64,000 bases of DNA from JBFHIJ01 sp963678775 (GCA_963678775.2 CAXXGR010000007.1:124001-188000); one strand, 5' to 3'; shown: positions 28,640 to 37,768, counted from the stretch's first letter. Translations and numbers: made by a program. The notes: a model not told the origin generated them from the sequence alone.

Positions 28640-29026
28640 TTATAAGGCAGGAGGCGCCCTTAAATGAAAATACAGGTAAAAATCAGGAGTTTGATATTGT
28701 GATTTACAATGGCTATAATACTTCAATATAACAGGGAATAATATAGACAAAATTGTAAATATAATAGATAAAATAAAGAATGGATGAGACAGTTTGTCAA
28801 ACCTGAGGAATTCTTCTTGGCTGTGATTATGATTAGCTAAAGGACTATTGTTGTGGTCTGCTTTGTCTGCCAAAGAAAAATGCGAATGGTAAATAATCTG
28901 CCCACTCAGAGTTTTATGGTAGTGACCATTTACTGAGAAGTTGATAAATACCAAAAGTATATTGATACTTAAAAGAATAGCTAATATTTTCTTTGATAGA
29001 GAAATGACAGTTTTACCTTTAATCAT
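28640..29026 (-). CDS. Small His-rich membrane protein upstream of TonB receptor
   Basis: 128 residues. It has an N-terminal membrane segment ('ILAILLSINILLVFINF'), a His-rich exported loop ('GHYHKTL', 'IIYHSHF', 'DHNNSPLANHNHSQEE'), a second membrane segment ('FFILSIIFTILSILFPV'), and the C-terminal tail 'FHLRAPPAL'. I do not know a named family, but small His-rich proteins with this tail occur beside TonB receptors in Bacteroidota, and the loop could bind Zn, Cu or Co. Same strand as the receptor and 186 bases upstream of it; function unproven. Confidence 0.65.
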   Translation of the reverse strand: MIKGKTVISLSKKILAILLSINILLVFINFSVNGHYHKTLSGQIIYHSHFSLADKADHNNSPLANHNHSQEEFLRFDKLSHPFFILSIIFTILSILFPVILKYYSHCKSQYQTPDFYLYFHLRAPPAL

Positions 29027-29436
29027 GTTTAGTATTGCCTAAATCAAAATATCAAAATTTATCTTCTTAAAAAAGTAGTCTTTTCTAAATGCGTATCAAG
29101 GATATTATAAACACTGTCCAAGCTCGAAATATCCAGCTGGTTTTATGAATTATGCTTATATGCGTTCATACAATAGTAAAATAGCTATCATTATAAAGTC
29201 CCTTGAAATGGTGAATTATAGAAATATTGCCATAAAGGAATTTATGATTTTATCATATATCATAGATAATGCGGTTTTGTTTAAATAGAGATTAAAAGAA
29301 TAAAATAATATGCGATGTTTTAGATAAGATATAAAAAGCGGTATTCGAGATGCATATATTGAGAGGATAATGAATAACAAAGTAAATATTTAGTATAATG
29401 TACTTTTGTTTTCTATTTTAATAATACTTTTTATCC
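29027..29436. other. Intergenic stretch with no gene seen
   Basis: About 410 AT-rich bases between the His-rich protein and the HYDIN-like lipoprotein, both on the minus strand. I see no credible open frame, RNA or strong hairpin. It probably holds the promoter of the His-rich protein and the 3' end of the sigma-factor operon. Confidence 0.5.
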
Positions 29437-30189
29437 CTAAAAGGAAGCCGCTTCTAATAGAGACGTATTTTTTATCATTTTGCCCTGTAAGTTGCCTCTA
29501 AAAGTGATTTCTGCGCTTGTATGGTAGGCTTTTTCTTGATTAGAGCTAAAATAGATAGTAACTTTGCCTGGTTTACCTGATTCATCATATTGTGGTATTT
29601 CAATATCTTCTGCAATATGACAATGAAAAACGCCGTCTTCATCGTTAAATTTAATATCTTGTACAAAAATAGATTCGTTAGAGTAGTTGTAAATCAACAA
29701 GTCTTGTGATACGCTATCTTGAAGACCTACTGAGCCAAAGCTCACATCTTTGCAAAATACCTCAGGCACAAGTGCCTGCACTATTAGCTTAGGACTTGTC
29801 AAACTATTTGTTTCTAAAGTATCAGTAAATTCGCCAAGTAGGTGAGAAGAAAACCTAACATGAAACAGCTGAATAGATCCGGGAGTGTCCTTGCTGTCTA
29901 TTATCATTGGCAACTCTAAATTTTCAAAATAGAATTTAGTATCCTTCCCGAAATTAAATGAAGTAAGTTTATATAGAGACGAATTTAGATTTGTCATTTG
30001 AAATGGCATTTTAATTACATCAAATCTGTTTACAAACCCATAATTTAAAACAGTCGGGCTCACCATCAAGAGAGAGTTGCTTTTTGCATTATCTATATAC
30101 TCTTCTCTATTTGCAGGCACCTCTAATGGGGAGCTGCATGATAGCAAAGCTATAAGCGATAGAGATAATATGGTTGATTTTAACTTCAT
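29437..30189 (-). CDS. Lipoprotein with ASPM/SPD-2/HYDIN-like beta-sandwich repeats
   Basis: 250 residues. A lipoprotein signal ends 'LIALLSCSSP', so the mature protein should be anchored in the envelope. The pattern 'VSPTVLNYGFVN' and the later 'CKDVSFGSVGLQDSVSQDLLIYNYS' are typical of tandem Ig-like HYDIN/SPD-2 domains, which are common in FCB secreted proteins. It starts directly at the end of the anti-sigma gene, so it is the third gene of the sigma/anti-sigma operon; it could be a target or a sensor of that system. Exact role unknown. Confidence 0.7.
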   Translation of the reverse strand: MKLKSTILSLSLIALLSCSSPLEVPANREEYIDNAKSNSLLMVSPTVLNYGFVNRFDVIKMPFQMTNLNSSLYKLTSFNFGKDTKFYFENLELPMIIDSKDTPGSIQLFHVRFSSHLLGEFTDTLETNSLTSPKLIVQALVPEVFCKDVSFGSVGLQDSVSQDLLIYNYSNESIFVQDIKFNDEDGVFHCHIAEDIEIPQYDESGKPGKVTIYFSSNQEKAYHTSAEITFRGNLQGKMIKNTSLLEAASF

Positions 30190-31422
30190 TTATAGTCCAA
30201 AAGAGAAACCTAATGACAAACCTAATCTGGAAGAAGAATAACTTCTATCCTGGAAGTGATAAACCAAATAAGAACCTTCTAAAGCCAGTACGAAATGCAT
30301 TTTGTCAGAAATAGGTAGCTTTGCTCCTACTGAAGATTTAAATAGAGGACCAATTTGAGTGCCACCTATCATAAATCTGTAATAAGGGTGCAAAGGTGCA
30401 TAAAAATCAACTTTTGCAAAGTCGTGATTATAAGTAATACCACCCCAAAATGCCATCCAGTTTTGCTCATATCTTTTTACTAGTTCATCTTCTTTAAAGA
30501 AGTAACGTTGGTAGTAATTTTCTTGGCCAAATTCAATACCAAGAGAGTTATATTCGTTGTATTTATAGAACAAACCTACAGTAACGTTATTTATAATTGG
30601 TTCCGTTTCAACAGGTATATCCAAATTAGGATAGGATTTGCCCTGATTATATTTCATTTCTAAAGAGAATTTATTTAGTATTTCCATGCGTTTAGTCTGT
30701 ATCGGAGTATTCTTATTATATTGATGTGGAGTCATAGGCAACTCGAATTTATCAAGCGGCGTCATGTGAATATAGTCAGAATAATTAATATCAGCATATT
30801 CAACATCAGTTATCTGATTTGAGGCAAAATCTTGAGGAATAAGATTGTAATCTACGTTTATATTGTCTTCTGCTACATTTGTAGAAGTGTAGTTTGAGCG
30901 TTGTTGTTTAGGTTTATCTTTTTTCGTATTTAGATTAAGAATATTATCGTTTGACTGTTGAGTATTATTTACAAAAGAACTTACCACAGGGATTGTTGCC
31001 GAATGTAATTCCTGTGATGATTTTTCTACTGGTTTATCTGCAAGCATTTCCGGGTTGCCTATTTCCTGTGAGGAAGTTAACATAAGCATGTAGGTAATGA
31101 AGGCAGCCACAAATGCAGCCATGCCTGATTGAAATAATCTATTATTAAAGAAGCTCGCACCCGCAACCTTCTTCATTGAATTATCAAGCATATTTTGGTC
31201 AAGACCTAAACGAGCATCCAAACTGCTTTTTAGGGCAGGAGGGGGCATTATGATACTGCTCTTCGTCATCTCTTTTACTGAGACCATCGTTCTGAGTTCA
31301 TCTTGGAGCTCAGTGTCCGACGCCATCTCGTAAAAGAGAGATTGAACATCATTTTGCGGCAACTCTCCGTCCAAAAAAGCAGATAACTTTTGGGACGATG
31401 ATAGATATTCTTTGTCAAACAT
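30190..31422 (-). CDS. Membrane anti-sigma factor with beta-barrel-like C-terminal domain
   Basis: About 410 residues. The ATG at 31422 ('MFDKEYLSSSQKLSAF') overlaps the sigma gene stop by 8 bases and is preferred over an upstream in-frame start at 31446. The N-terminal 85 residues have the anti-sigma pattern 'LSAFLDGELP', but the usual zinc HxxxCxxC motif is absent. One membrane segment ('MAAFVAAFITYMLML') follows, then a polar linker. The last ~170 residues read as alternating beta strands ending 'LGLSLGFSFGL', like an outer-membrane barrel. It probably holds the ECF sigma factor at the inner membrane and responds to an envelope signal. Confidence 0.75.
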   Translation of the reverse strand: MFDKEYLSSSQKLSAFLDGELPQNDVQSLFYEMASDTELQDELRTMVSVKEMTKSSIIMPPPALKSSLDARLGLDQNMLDNSMKKVAGASFFNNRLFQSGMAAFVAAFITYMLMLTSSQEIGNPEMLADKPVEKSSQELHSATIPVVSSFVNNTQQSNDNILNLNTKKDKPKQQRSNYTSTNVAEDNINVDYNLIPQDFASNQITDVEYADINYSDYIHMTPLDKFELPMTPHQYNKNTPIQTKRMEILNKFSLEMKYNQGKSYPNLDIPVETEPIINNVTVGLFYKYNEYNSLGIEFGQENYYQRYFFKEDELVKRYEQNWMAFWGGITYNHDFAKVDFYAPLHPYYRFMIGGTQIGPLFKSSVGAKLPISDKMHFVLALEGSYLVYHFQDRSYSSSRLGLSLGFSFGL

Positions 31423-31993
31423 TATTTTCACCTTTTTGTATATCATTAATATAAGGAGCCATGATCTCTTTTAGTTTCTGTCTGGCTCGGTATATTCTGA
31501 TTCTCACTGTCGAAACACTTATATTTAGTTCTGAAGCTATCTCTTTATAGCTCATATTCATATATTCTTTTAGAATGAAAGGCTCTTTAAATTCAAATGC
31601 CAAAGCATCTATGCTTATTTGGAGCAAATCCATCAATTCTTTTTGGGCATAAGATTTGTCATAAACAGGGAATTGATAATTATCCAAATCAAGATTTTGA
31701 TTGTGTTTTTTTGCTTTTTCGTTTAAGCAAAGATTTCTGGTAATAGTTATAATAAAACCGGCGAAGTTCACCATAGATTTATTCTTTTGAGCACTTTCAT
31801 AAACTCTGGCAAATGCTTCCTGAAAAATATCTTGTGCTACATCTTCATTTTGCATCACTTTTAGACAGTATGAGTAAATATTAGATGCATAACGAGTATA
31901 TATCTCGTCAAACGCACCTTTCCCACTACCGTCTGTGTTTGATAACATCCCGTAGAGTATCTCATCCGTAATATTTTTCAAGTTATCAGGCAT
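31415..31993 (-). CDS. ECF-type RNA polymerase sigma factor
   Basis: 192 residues with sigma-70 region 2 ('YSYCLKVMQNEDVAQDIFQEAFARVYE') and region 4 ('YKEIASELNISVSTVRIRIYRARQKL'). Regions 1.2 and 3 are missing, as expected for group 4 (ECF) factors. It is first in a three-gene operon with its membrane anti-sigma factor and a lipoprotein, so it should be released upon an envelope signal and probably controls its own operon. Confidence 0.92.
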   Translation of the reverse strand: MPDNLKNITDEILYGMLSNTDGSGKGAFDEIYTRYASNIYSYCLKVMQNEDVAQDIFQEAFARVYESAQKNKSMVNFAGFIITITRNLCLNEKAKKHNQNLDLDNYQFPVYDKSYAQKELMDLLQISIDALAFEFKEPFILKEYMNMSYKEIASELNISVSTVRIRIYRARQKLKEIMAPYINDIQKGENNV

Positions 31994-32248
31994 CTACCCT
32001 CATACGCTTTTATATATAAACAGATTAAGCGACAATTTGTCACAGGTAGTAGTGAATATTTATCAAAAAAAGCATAATTTAGCTTAAATAGCATAAAAAA
32101 TAAGCTCAAGTAGAGAAAAGAGTTGAATATTTATCTCAATTATACTATAATCTGATATTTTCTATGTAAATTATCTTGCCTTTTTAAATATACTTCAAAT
32201 ATTTGTAAGGGCATATCTAATATTTCACTACTAAAAAAAAAGTAAGTC

Positions 32249-33139
32249 ATGTGGCTACCAATCAATTACGACGAACCACTTTTCAGACCACCATCTGAAG
32301 CAAACTCTTTGATTATACAGTTAACCAAAGGATGCTCGCATAACAAATGTGCATTTTGTGAAATGTACACATCAAAAGAGTTTTCAATTAAAAGCGATGA
32401 CCAAATTAAAGAACAAATTGATATAGCTTACAAATATTTAGGCGAAACTGTCAGGAAAGTATTTCTTGCAGATGCAAATGCACTCGTTATAGGTTTTGAT
32501 AAGCTAAAAGAAACAATAGAATATCTAAGAAGTAAATTCCCAAAAATTCGTAGAATATCAGCTTATGCTCTTCCATCAGATTTATCAAGAATCGGACTCG
32601 ACAAGCTTAAAATGCTCAATGAATATGGACTTGATATCGTTTATGTTGGGATTGAGTCAGGAAATGACAAAGTGCTCCGCATGATTAATAAATCTGAGTC
32701 ATTGGAAAGTACCAAAGATGGTATTTCACTCGCACATCAGGCAGGAATCAAAACATCTGTTATGATAATTAACGGACTGGGTGGTAGAGCTTTGTCAAAT
32801 GAGCATGCTATCGACTCGGCAAGACTTATTTCCGAGTTGCAGCCATTTTATTTATCTTCACTTGTGTTGAGTTTCCCGTTTGGACTAGATCACTTTAAAA
32901 GCAGAATTAGTCAGCCATTTGAGATGCCAAATCAAATAGAGTTATTCAAAGAGTTATATCTATTTATTGATAATTTAGAACTAAAAAGTACAATCTTCAG
33001 AAGTGATCACGCTTCTAACTACTTGCCACTGAAAGGAGTACTTGGAAAAGATAAAGTTTCGATATTAACAAAACTGAAATCCGCTATAGAAATGCCTAAT
33101 CAATCAAATTTAAGGGCGGAGTGGGCGAGAGGTCTCTAA
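32249..33139 (+). CDS. Radical SAM protein
   Basis: 296-residue cytoplasmic enzyme with the iron-sulfur cluster motif 'GCSHNKCAFCEMY' (C-x4-C-x2-C, as in the Elp3/HemN-like branch), followed by a TIM-barrel with 'YVGIESGNDKVLRMINK' and 'GIKTSVMIINGLGG'. No extra cluster-binding C-terminal domain is seen. Close relatives are annotated only as 'radical SAM protein', and the reaction is unknown. It is monocistronic and converges on the AspT-like gene across a terminator. Confidence 0.85.
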   Translation: MWLPINYDEPLFRPPSEANSLIIQLTKGCSHNKCAFCEMYTSKEFSIKSDDQIKEQIDIAYKYLGETVRKVFLADANALVIGFDKLKETIEYLRSKFPKIRRISAYALPSDLSRIGLDKLKMLNEYGLDIVYVGIESGNDKVLRMINKSESLESTKDGISLAHQAGIKTSVMIINGLGGRALSNEHAIDSARLISELQPFYLSSLVLSFPFGLDHFKSRISQPFEMPNQIELFKELYLFIDNLELKSTIFRSDHASNYLPLKGVLGKDKVSILTKLKSAIEMPNQSNLRAEWARGL

Positions 33140-33150
33140 GGTCAATAAAT

Positions 33151-33184
33151 AAAAAAGCCGATGAAGTTGCTCATCGGCTTTTTG
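33151..33184. terminator. Bidirectional rho-independent terminator
   Basis: The stem AAAAAGCCGATGA/TCATCGGCTTTTT with a short loop gives an A-run on one side and a T-run on the other. It separates the convergent radical SAM and transporter genes. Confidence 0.93.
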
Positions 33185-33204
33185 ACTAAAAATAGTAAAT
33201 TTGA

Positions 33205-34860
33205 TTATAAGAGAAGTAAGACTAACACTTGAGCCATTAGCACTCTTAAAAACATTACCAAAGGGTATACCGTTGCATAAGCTGTAGACTGAGCCTGCAC
33301 CGGAGCTAACGAGTTAGCAAATTCCAATGCTGGAGGATCTGTCATAGAGCCTGCAAGTAATCCACTTATAGACAAGTAGTTCATCTTCATCATTCTTGCA
33401 ACAATACCCACTATTATTAACGGGAAAAATGTGATAGCAGCACCGTAAAGCATCCACATATAACCTCCGTTAATGAGGGTTTCTACGAAGTACTTACCTG
33501 AAGAAAGACCTACGCAAGAAAGAAATAGAATAATGCCTAATTCCCTAATAAATAAATTAGAGCTTGGAGTCATGTAAAAGTCAAGTTTACCAATTTTTCC
33601 CTTATGTCCCAAGAGCAAAGCAATAAGCAAAGGGCCGCCTGCCAGTCCTAATTTAGCAGGAGCTGGAAGTCCGGGCAATGCAATTGGAATAGAACCAATA
33701 ATGATACCAACAAAAATACCTATCAAAATCGGGATAATGTTAGGATGCGATAAATCCTTTACAGAATTACCTAATTCTTTCGCTACATCAGATAATGCCT
33801 CTCTTTGGCCGACAATTCTAACAGTGTCACCAAATTCAATTGTGTCTTCTTTAGAAGCAAGGTGCTCCGTGCCGGCTCTAAAAATACGAGTGATATTAAC
33901 AGGGTAGCGTTTATAAACACCTATTTCTTCGATGGTTTTACCTGCAATTTTTTTATTAGTAACCATAACATGTTTTATGCCCAATGGTCCCGATACTTCA
34001 ATTTTCTCACGTTGAATTACGCTACCTACCTGTAGCTCTAAGTTAGAAACATGATCTAAATCACACGCACCATATAGTTCGTCACCTTCCAAAATGATTA
34101 CATCATCCGTTGGTGCTATAAAGTCATCCTTACGTTTGATCCTTGAAATTGCAAGTTCTTTATCGACAATGCTATTAATAAAAGCCAAAGGTTTATTGAA
34201 TAAATTCTGATTTGTAACCTTTACTTTAACAGCTTTTATTTTTCCGGTAGACTGAGAAGTTTCGTCTCTATATCTTTGTATTTCATCATCTACTTTTACT
34301 TTAAAAATAAATCTAATCAGTAGTATAGTGATGATAATACCAAAAATACCAAACGGATACGCAACTGCGTAGCCCATACCAATCATGTGAGGGTCTACTC
34401 CTGCCATCTGTTCTGTTATAACCTGCTGGGCAGCACCCAGGCTTGGAGTGTTGGTAACAGCACCACACATTATGCCGACAATAACCTGGATAGGTACGTC
34501 AAAGGCAAAATGTATGAATAAAGCAATACCAAATCCCAAAAAAACAATAGAAGCAGCAAGCAAATTAGCAGTTAGACCTTGATTTTTGATAGAACTCATA
34601 AAGCGAGGACCTACTTCAAGCCCTATTGAGTATACAAAAAGAATAAGCCCAAACTCTTTTACAAAGTGCAAAAGATGTGAGTCTAACTCGGCTCCTAAAT
34701 GTCCTGCTAATAAACCCGAAAACAATACGCCGGCAATACCCATTTTAATATTAAAAATTTTGATTTTGCCAAGCAACACGCCGGCGATGCCGACTAAACT
34801 AAGAAATACTAAGGCAGACGCTGTGCCTGTAGTGGTAAATAAAGATAAAATCTCAGACAT
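33205..34860 (-). CDS. AspT/YidE-type putative transporter with two RCK-C (TrkA-C) domains
   Basis: 551-residue integral membrane protein. Two homologous membrane halves (about 1-180 and 370-551, each with five or six segments and 'GLEVG'/'CVGLSSG'-like and 'GxxxTNTPSLGAAQQV'/'GSMTDPPALEFANS' motifs) flank two cytoplasmic RCK-C domains (about 200-350). This is the aspartate:alanine exchanger (AAEx)/YidE duplication family. The substrate is unknown; known AspT exchanges aspartate and alanine, while most family members are uncharacterised. A cobalamin riboswitch lies on the same strand about 200 bases upstream with no gene in between, so expression is probably lowered by adenosyl- or methylcobalamin. 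Confidence 0.88.
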   Translation of the reverse strand: MSEILSLFTTTGTASALVFLSLVGIAGVLLGKIKIFNIKMGIAGVLFSGLLAGHLGAELDSHLLHFVKEFGLILFVYSIGLEVGPRFMSSIKNQGLTANLLAASIVFLGFGIALFIHFAFDVPIQVIVGIMCGAVTNTPSLGAAQQVITEQMAGVDPHMIGMGYAVAYPFGIFGIIITILLIRFIFKVKVDDEIQRYRDETSQSTGKIKAVKVKVTNQNLFNKPLAFINSIVDKELAISRIKRKDDFIAPTDDVIILEGDELYGACDLDHVSNLELQVGSVIQREKIEVSGPLGIKHVMVTNKKIAGKTIEEIGVYKRYPVNITRIFRAGTEHLASKEDTIEFGDTVRIVGQREALSDVAKELGNSVKDLSHPNIIPILIGIFVGIIIGSIPIALPGLPAPAKLGLAGGPLLIALLLGHKGKIGKLDFYMTPSSNLFIRELGIILFLSCVGLSSGKYFVETLINGGYMWMLYGAAITFFPLIIVGIVARMMKMNYLSISGLLAGSMTDPPALEFANSLAPVQAQSTAYATVYPLVMFLRVLMAQVLVLLLL

Positions 34861-34921
34861 TGTGATTTGTATGGTGTATTAGTGTATAATATAGTAATTA
34901 CATAATTTCGAATATTAATGC

Positions 34922-34987
34922 TTAGTGCTTGTAACTATATATAATGTAATGATTAAGATGTGCGTCAAAAAGGATATCTATACTCAT
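34922..34987 (-). other. Short open frame in the riboswitch leader
   Basis: An ATG-initiated frame of 21 codons lies between the cobalamin aptamer and the transporter start. It has no clear ribosome binding site and may be chance; if translated it could take part in leader control. Confidence 0.2.
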
Positions 34988-35057
34988 CCCGCACGTAATG
35001 TATTGGATTCATAATTAGATCTTTGGAACGCGAAAGTCTAATGCAAATTATTAATAT

Positions 35058-35240
35058 AGAGACAGGTCTCCCGGCTTTTCTACTTCTTTAATGCCTTACT
35101 ACAAGCTTTGAGCAGTGTAAGGACTTATTTGCTAAGAAGTTTGAAATAGAATATACGGTTGCGCGTCAGCTCGTGCTTCTCACACGATTCCCTATTAAAT
35201 TCTCACGAATATCTCTTTTTCTATTTGTACATCAAGTGCG
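35058..35240 (-). promoter_or_regulatory. Cobalamin (B12) riboswitch
   Basis: Read on the minus strand, 35199-35150 carries the conserved cobalamin core: 'TTAATAGGGAATCG', then 'GTGTGAGAAGC', then 'GAGCTGACGCGCAACCGTA'. The 3' part at 35075-35061 is 'GCCGGGAGACCTGTC'. These match the B12-box and P1 3' consensus, and the first part is nearly the same as in the E. coli btuB leader. It is oriented toward the AspT/YidE-type transporter (start at 34860), with about 200 bases of leader between. It should reduce expression when cobalamin is plentiful. The sequences are seen directly; the regulated gene is inferred from orientation and the lack of any other gene. Confidence 0.93.
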
Positions 35241-35244
35241 AATT

Positions 35245-35252
35245 CAAATATA
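35245..35252 (-). promoter_or_regulatory. Candidate -7 promoter element for the riboswitch transcript
   Basis: TATATTTG on the minus strand fits the Bacteroidota TAnnTTTG consensus. It lies just upstream of the aptamer and would place the transcript start near 35238. The matching -33 box is weak. Confidence 0.5.
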
Positions 35253-35532
35253 GTACATCGTTACAAATATTAAAAAATATAATAGTTAATTATCAGAGCT
35301 TCGCCAATTACAGAATTTGCAGTATAAATATGATAGCTGTTAACTAAATTTTAGCCTCTGCTTTACTAATCTCAAATAATATAGACTCAACTATTTTGTA
35401 AAAGTAATTTATGCGAGACAAAGAGGTAAGTTAGTATAAGCTAAAACATAAGTAAAAATTATTTTTTAGATATTTGTTAAAAAGGTATATTACTAATATT
35501 CTTATTAAGCAATATAGCTAAGAGGTAATGTG

Positions 35533-37113
35533 ATGAGAGCTATTTTAATTGCGGTTGTCATGATTTTTACTATTTGGATTATATATATCCTCAGTAAAGA
35601 CACCCCAAATTCAAATCTTTTAGTACTAAAGGAAAAGATTGAGAAAGAAGAGCCTATGGTTGTTGACCATTCCAAATTTGAAATATTGAAGAAAGATTTT
35701 GCTGCCGGAAGTGATGTCACTGAAGCTTGTATGACTTGCCATACTGAGCGTCATAAAGAAGTAATGCACTCTTCGCATTGGAATTGGACTAGGGAAGAGT
35801 ACATAGAAGGCAGAGGTATTGTAAAAATTGGTAAAAAGAATGTAATCAATAACTTTTGCATAGGTATATCAGGTAACGAAAAACTATGTAATACTTGTCA
35901 TGCAGGCTACGGTTGGGCTGATTCCACTTTCGATTTCAATGAACCGAAAAATGTAGATTGCTTAGCTTGCCATGATAACTCCGGTAAATATAAGAAAGGA
36001 AAAAATATGGCAGGTCTTCCTGATCCTAGTGTAGATCTTTCTTATGTTGCTCGCCACGTAGGAATCCCTAAAATGGAAAATTGCGGTGCATGCCACTTTG
36101 TTAGTGGCGGTGGTAATAACGTAAAACATGGTGACTTAGAAGCAGCTCTTTACTCGACTACCAAAGATGTAGATGTACACATGGGGCTTGACGGTGCAGA
36201 TATGGAATGCGTAGAGTGCCACACTGCCGAAAACCATAAACTAAAAGGTAAACTTTATAGCGTATCATCTATGAATAAAGATAGAATGGAGTGCGAAGCT
36301 TGCCATACAGCTACTCCTCACAGCCAGGAGATAATAAACGAACATACTGTCAAAGTGGCTTGTCAAACTTGTCATATTCCTATTTATGCTAAAGTTAATG
36401 CTACTAAGATGCAGTGGGATTGGTCAAAAGCATTTACCAAATCAAAAGATCCTAACTATCACGAATCAGATTCTTTGGGAAATCATACTCATCTAAGTAA
36501 AAAAGGTGAATTTGTATGGGAAAGAAATGTAGAACCGGAATATAGATGGTTTAACGGCACTGCTGACCATTACCTTTTAGGCGATAAAATAGAAGAAGTT
36601 CCGGTGCAGATCAATACTCTAAACGGAAGTTATGCAGATCAAGATTCAAAAATCATACCTGTTAAGATTCATAGAACTAATCAGATATATGATACTGAAT
36701 ATAAACAACTGATTCAGCCTAAACTATTTGATACGGAAGCCGGCAAAGGTGCTTTGTGGGTTGATGGTGAGTTTGGGCCAATAGAAAAAGTTTGGGATAA
36801 TGCTGCAAGAGTAGGTATGGAAAATATTGGATTGCCTTATTCAGGTAAATACGGATTTATACAAACTGAAATGTACTGGCCTATAAATCACATGGTCTCT
36901 CCGAAAGAGAATAGTTTGCAATGTCAGGATTGTCATACAAGAAAAGATAGCAGACTTGAGGGCTTAACTGATTTTTATATGCCGGGCAGAGACTATAACA
37001 AAGCAGTAGAATATTTCGGTATTTTTATGCTGATAGGAACTTTGCTTGCTACAATTTTACATGGTATTATCAGAATATATGTGACTGTCAAAAATAAAGG
37101 GAAAGGTGAATAA
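35533..37113 (+). CDS. Octaheme c-type cytochrome (tetrathionate reductase family)
   Basis: 526 residues with a single N-terminal membrane/signal segment, a second segment near the C-terminus ('YFGIFMLIGTLLATIL'), and eight CxxCH heme sites: CMTCH (Cys66-His70), CNTCH, CLACH, CGACH, CVECH, CEACH, CQTCH and CQDCH. Count, length and spacing fit the octaheme tetrathionate reductase (OTR)/hydroxylamine oxidoreductase-related group, which reduces tetrathionate, nitrite or hydroxylamine in the periplasm. Which substrate applies cannot be read from the sequence. The ATG at 35533 has AGAGG upstream. It heads a four-gene operon with a membrane cytochrome b, the likely electron donor, and two YeeE-type sulfur importers, which favours a sulfur compound. 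Confidence 0.88.
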   Translation: MRAILIAVVMIFTIWIIYILSKDTPNSNLLVLKEKIEKEEPMVVDHSKFEILKKDFAAGSDVTEACMTCHTERHKEVMHSSHWNWTREEYIEGRGIVKIGKKNVINNFCIGISGNEKLCNTCHAGYGWADSTFDFNEPKNVDCLACHDNSGKYKKGKNMAGLPDPSVDLSYVARHVGIPKMENCGACHFVSGGGNNVKHGDLEAALYSTTKDVDVHMGLDGADMECVECHTAENHKLKGKLYSVSSMNKDRMECEACHTATPHSQEIINEHTVKVACQTCHIPIYAKVNATKMQWDWSKAFTKSKDPNYHESDSLGNHTHLSKKGEFVWERNVEPEYRWFNGTADHYLLGDKIEEVPVQINTLNGSYADQDSKIIPVKIHRTNQIYDTEYKQLIQPKLFDTEAGKGALWVDGEFGPIEKVWDNAARVGMENIGLPYSGKYGFIQTEMYWPINHMVSPKENSLQCQDCHTRKDSRLEGLTDFYMPGRDYNKAVEYFGIFMLIGTLLATILHGIIRIYVTVKNKGKGE

Positions 37114-37114
37114 T

Positions 37115-37768
37115 ATGAAGAAAGTTTATATCTACGATACCTTCAATAGGATTTGGCACTGGGCTCAGGCAGCACTGATAATGTTTTTGATGATTACAGG
37201 ATTTGAAATTCACGGTTCTTATAACTTCTTTGGTTACGAAACAGCTGTCCAATGGCACAATATCACTGCTATAGCTTTTATAGTGCTTATTGTGCTTGCT
37301 ATATTCTGGCACTTTACCAGTGGCACTTGGAGACAGTATATACCGACTACCAAGCAATTACTAAATCAAATTAAATACTATACTACAGATATATTCCAAA
37401 ACAAACCTCACCCGGTGAAAAGAACTGTATTGAGTAAACTCAATCCTTTGCAGAAACTGGTATATCTGGGTTTCAAAATTATGATTATCCCGGTGATGGT
37501 TACTACTGGTCTGATGTATATGTATTATAGATATCCTATGAACGGACAAGTGCAAAGCTTAGATCTAACTTCGCTTGAACCAATAGCAGTAATTCATACC
37601 CTTGGTGCTTTTCTATTAGTTCAGTTCTTAGTTGCCCACTTATATCTTATAACTACAGGGCACACGATTAGCTCTAATCTGACTGCAATGATTACAGGGT
37701 ATGAAGAATTAGAATCAGAAGATGAAAATAAAGAAGAACCCGAAAAGGAGCTTAGCCATGAAAAATAG
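37115..37768 (+). CDS. Membrane cytochrome b (b561/Ni-hydrogenase-like)
   Basis: About 217 residues with four membrane segments. Candidate heme b histidines lie in 'RIWHWAQ', 'VQWHNIT', 'IFWHFTSG', 'VIHTLGAF' and 'VAHLYLITTGH'. It should pass electrons from quinol to the adjacent periplasmic octaheme cytochrome. The ATG at 37115 follows the octaheme stop by one base and has AAAGG upstream; an in-frame GTG at 37106 is less likely. The C-terminus is a very acidic tail that overlaps the next gene by 11 bases. Confidence 0.87.
   Translation: MKKVYIYDTFNRIWHWAQAALIMFLMITGFEIHGSYNFFGYETAVQWHNITAIAFIVLIVLAIFWHFTSGTWRQYIPTTKQLLNQIKYYTTDIFQNKPHPVKRTVLSKLNPLQKLVYLGFKIMIIPVMVTTGLMYMYYRYPMNGQVQSLDLTSLEPIAVIHTLGAFLLVQFLVAHLYLITTGHTISSNLTAMITGYEELESEDENKEEPEKELSHEK

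Noticed and set aside
29027..29436. Possible riboswitch or small RNA in the gap
   Set aside because: No conserved motif or stable long stem was recognised.
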